Shown: positions 39,405 through 41,181 of the stretch, in pieces
Position numbering within the stretch: the stretch's first letter is position 1
Layout of the letters: each line of letters opens with the position of its first letter
From: DATKWF01 sp035529715
Lineage (GTDB): Bacteria; Chloroflexota; Dehalococcoidia; Dehalococcoidales; RBG-16-60-22
DNA length: 41,181 nucleotides
Assembly: GCA_035529715.1 (NCBI GenBank)
Contig: DATKWF010000133.1
Span: 1 to 41,181 of the forward strand
Direction of reading: 5' to 3'
Made by a program: the position numbers and the translations under genes
The notes under the pieces: model-generated
The model's database searches: none
What the model was told of the DNA's origin: nothing
What the model saw: the letters and a program-made list of their open reading frames with translations, nothing else

Positions 39405-40578
39405 GAATGTCAGGAAACGCATGGCGGAGGGCTCGTGGATAAGGAAGATGTTTGAGGAGGGAATTGTCCTCAAACAGCGCTACGGTGCCGAGAATGTCTT
39501 TGACCTGTCTCTGGGCAACCCGATTATAGAGCCTCCGGATGAGCTTCATAATGAGCTGAAGAAGCTGGTGGAGCATCCCTTACCCGGAATGCACAGGTAC
39601 ATGCCCAACGCCGGTTATGATGAGACCAGAACCGCCGTCGCCGAGCAGCTTGTGCTGGAGACCGGCATCAAGTTCACCCTGGATGACATCGTCATGACCT
39701 GTGGGGCGGCGGGAGCAATGAACGTGGTGCTGAAGACAATACTCAATCAGGGGGATGAGGTCATTATCTTCGCTCCCTACTTCGCGGAATACCTCAACTA
39801 CGTTGACAATCATGGCGGGATAGCCAGGATTCTGCCTGCGGATGAGCAGTTCCTGCCCAGGCTTGATACTCTTGAAGCCGGCATTGGCGCCAAGACCAGG
39901 GCGGTAATCATCAATTCCCCCAACAACCCCTCCGGAGCTGTTTACAGTGAAGACCTTATCCACCAGATGGGAGAACTAATCCAGAAAAAAGAAGCCCAGT
40001 ACGGTAAAGAGATTTTTCTTATCAGCGACGAAGCCTACCGCAAGATTATCTATGATGGATTGAAATACCCCTCACCCCTGCACCACCACCGGCAGAGCAT
40101 CATCGTTACCTCTCATTCCAAAGACCTGGCACTGCCCGGTGAGCGCATCGGCTATATCGCCATACATCCTGACTGCCGCCACCGGGAGGAACTGCTGGAC
40201 GGCTTTATCTTCTGCAACCGGACGCTGGGATTCGTCAACGCCCCGGCTTTAATACAGCGCCTGGTGCGCCACCTGCAGTCAACCACCGTCTCCATAGCCT
40301 GGTATCAGCAGAAACGGGATTTCCTGTATAATCATCTCACCGAGGCGGGTTATTCAGTGGCAAAACCGCAGGGGGCTTTCTATATGTTTCCCAAATCCCC
40401 GCTGGAAGACGACGTTGCTTTCGTGGGGGAGCTGCAAAAATTGAAGGTGCTGACTGTGCCCGGTAGCGGCTTCGGCACACCAGGGTACTTCCGGATAGCC
40501 TACTGTGTTGATGACCGGACACTTGAAGGCTCCATAGCGGGTTTCCGTGAAGCTATTAAAAAGCTCGGAGTGGGTTAG
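39391..40578 (+). CDS. PLP-dependent class I/II aminotransferase
   Basis: Fold-type I aminotransferase, 396 residues. NSPNNPSG (about 175-182) binds the cofactor and substrate carboxylate, ISDEAYRKI holds the PLP-ring Asp, the Schiff-base lysine is K244 in TSHSKDLALPGERIGY, and the end has the Arg of FRIAYCVDD. I use GTG 39391, with AAAGGAA upstream; longer readings run back through iorB without similarity. Cotranscription with iorAB suggests that it converts aromatic or related amino acids to the 2-oxo acids that IorAB oxidises. Exact substrate cannot be read from sequence. Confidence 0.93.
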   Translation: MSVSENVRKRMAEGSWIRKMFEEGIVLKQRYGAENVFDLSLGNPIIEPPDELHNELKKLVEHPLPGMHRYMPNAGYDETRTAVAEQLVLETGIKFTLDDIVMTCGAAGAMNVVLKTILNQGDEVIIFAPYFAEYLNYVDNHGGIARILPADEQFLPRLDTLEAGIGAKTRAVIINSPNNPSGAVYSEDLIHQMGELIQKKEAQYGKEIFLISDEAYRKIIYDGLKYPSPLHHHRQSIIVTSHSKDLALPGERIGYIAIHPDCRHREELLDGFIFCNRTLGFVNAPALIQRLVRHLQSTTVSIAWYQQKRDFLYNHLTEAGYSVAKPQGAFYMFPKSPLEDDVAFVGELQKLKVLTVPGSGFGTPGYFRIAYCVDDRTLEGSIAGFREAIKKLGVG

Positions 40579-40602
40579 CCAACCCCAAAAGGCAGGCAGA
40601 AA

Positions 40603-41037
40603 ATGGACGAATCCAACATACCAGAACAAAAAGGCAGGAAACCTGACACTCTGGCAGAACTGAGAGCCGAAGCTGAGAGAGAACCAATCGCCTCCTTCCT
40701 GAAAATGCGGTTGCTGGAGCTTTCCCCGGGTTATGCCAGGGTATCCATAAAATTAACGCCGGAATATGAAAACTATAATGGTCTGGTTTTCGGCGGCATT
40801 ATAATGTCAGTGGCTGACGAAGCCTTTGGCTACGCCGTCAATTCGGTTGACCACCCCAGCGTAGCCACCCAGTTCAACACCCATTTTATCGCCGCCGCCA
40901 GGGTGGGTGATGAGCTCATTGCCGAAGGCAGACTGCTGAAAAGCGGTAAACGAGTCGGCATCGCTGAGGTTACCGTGACCAATCAGGAAGGAAAGCTCAT
41001 CGCCAGAGCCACCGGGACAACGATACCGGTAAGATAA
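40603..41037 (+). CDS. PaaI-like hotdog-fold thioesterase
   Basis: A 144-residue hotdog-fold acyl-CoA thioesterase. The helix region NYNGLVFGGIIMSVADEAFGYA (58-79) and the strand block ATQFNTHFIAAARVGDELIAEG are typical of the PaaI group. Asp72 matches the catalytic acid, but the usual HGG reads FGG (Phe63), so one active-site His is absent, as in some PaaI-like subgroups. It follows the aminotransferase by 24 nt. With iorAB upstream, it may hydrolyse aryl-acetyl-CoA or rescue CoA; this is inference. Confidence 0.87.
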   Translation: MDESNIPEQKGRKPDTLAELRAEAEREPIASFLKMRLLELSPGYARVSIKLTPEYENYNGLVFGGIIMSVADEAFGYAVNSVDHPSVATQFNTHFIAAARVGDELIAEGRLLKSGKRVGIAEVTVTNQEGKLIARATGTTIPVR

Positions 41038-41139
41038 TAAGTGACTCTTCTCAATTGTGTTTGAATTTTTCCACCTCAGAAATTGCCTGTTCATTGTGCT
41101 TGAATATAGACCACCATTTTGAGAATGTCTATTTTTGTT

Positions 41140-41181
41140 GACCTCACCCCCTTTATCCCCCTCTCCTTAAAAGGAGAGGGG
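41140..41181 (+). repeat. dispersed bipartite hairpin repeat, copy 5, cut by the window end
   Basis: GACCTCACCCCCTTTATCCC leads into CCCTCTCCTTAAAAGGAGAGGGG, the first hairpin of the family. The second hairpin would lie beyond the window. It lies about 100 nt after the thioesterase stop. Confidence 0.8.

Noticed and set aside
27594..41181. Repeats as a CRISPR array
   Set aside because: Copies are far apart, in both orientations, without regular spacers or cas genes.

Overview
The window reads as a slice of a chromosome from an anaerobic member of the Chloroflexota, most likely class Dehalococcoidia. This is inference from protein character, the long str-S10-spc-alpha gene order, the frequent TTG/GTG starts and neighbours such as indolepyruvate:ferredoxin oxidoreductase, a GYD-domain protein and archease-RtcB. 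No 16S rRNA is present to prove it. No prophage, transposase, CRISPR array or plasmid gene is visible. Almost everything is housekeeping, and the oddities lie in how familiar genes have been altered.

Layout. (1) 1-3393, plus strand: the 3' part of rsmI, a 70-residue Cys-rich protein, metG and a long-chain polyprenyl diphosphate synthase. (2) 3405-6909, minus strand: tRNA-Thr(CGU), an endonuclease IV-like TIM barrel, ftsH and a lone moaE. (3) 6974-27646, plus strand: one very long ribosomal/transcription/secretion cluster. It starts with a good promoter and a hairpin-bearing leader and runs rpsL-rpsG-fusA-rpsJ-rplC-rplD-rplW-rplB-rpsS-rplV-rpsC-rplP-rpmC-rpsQ-rplN-rplX-rplE-rpsZ-rpsH-rplF-rplR-rpsE-rpmD-rplO-secY-adk-map-infA-rpmJ-rpsM-rpsK-rpsD-rpoA-rplQ-truA-rplM-rpsI. 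It ends at a strong terminator-like hairpin, and tuf is absent from its usual place after fusA. (4) 27797-32658, minus strand: methyltransferase, ahcY, metK and a phosphohexomutase, with the first three covering SAM use, SAH breakdown and SAM synthesis. (5) 32806-34690, plus strand: archease and RtcB, an RNA-ligase pair. (6) 34799-36753: trpS (minus), a small two-helix membrane protein with a possible PH-like domain (plus) and a GYD-domain protein (minus). (7) 36951-41037, plus strand: iorA, iorB, a class I/II aminotransferase and a PaaI-like thioesterase, which together look like a unit for oxidative breakdown of aromatic or branched amino acids through 2-oxo acids to acyl-CoA.

Five copies of a bipartite hairpin repeat of about 80-95 bp (the last cut by the window edge) sit only between genes, mostly at 3' ends, and probably double as terminators. 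One copy abuts the phosphohexomutase gene exactly where its start codon should be.

The most noteworthy oddities are an Ala/Gly-rich insertion of about 37 residues in the G domain of EF-G, a 180-residue tail of three 40-residue repeats on ribosomal protein S3, a 20-bp tandem duplication that rewrites the end of S19, the missing canonical start of the phosphohexomutase, and a near-leaderless promoter for iorA. I see no wholly new multigene system here.
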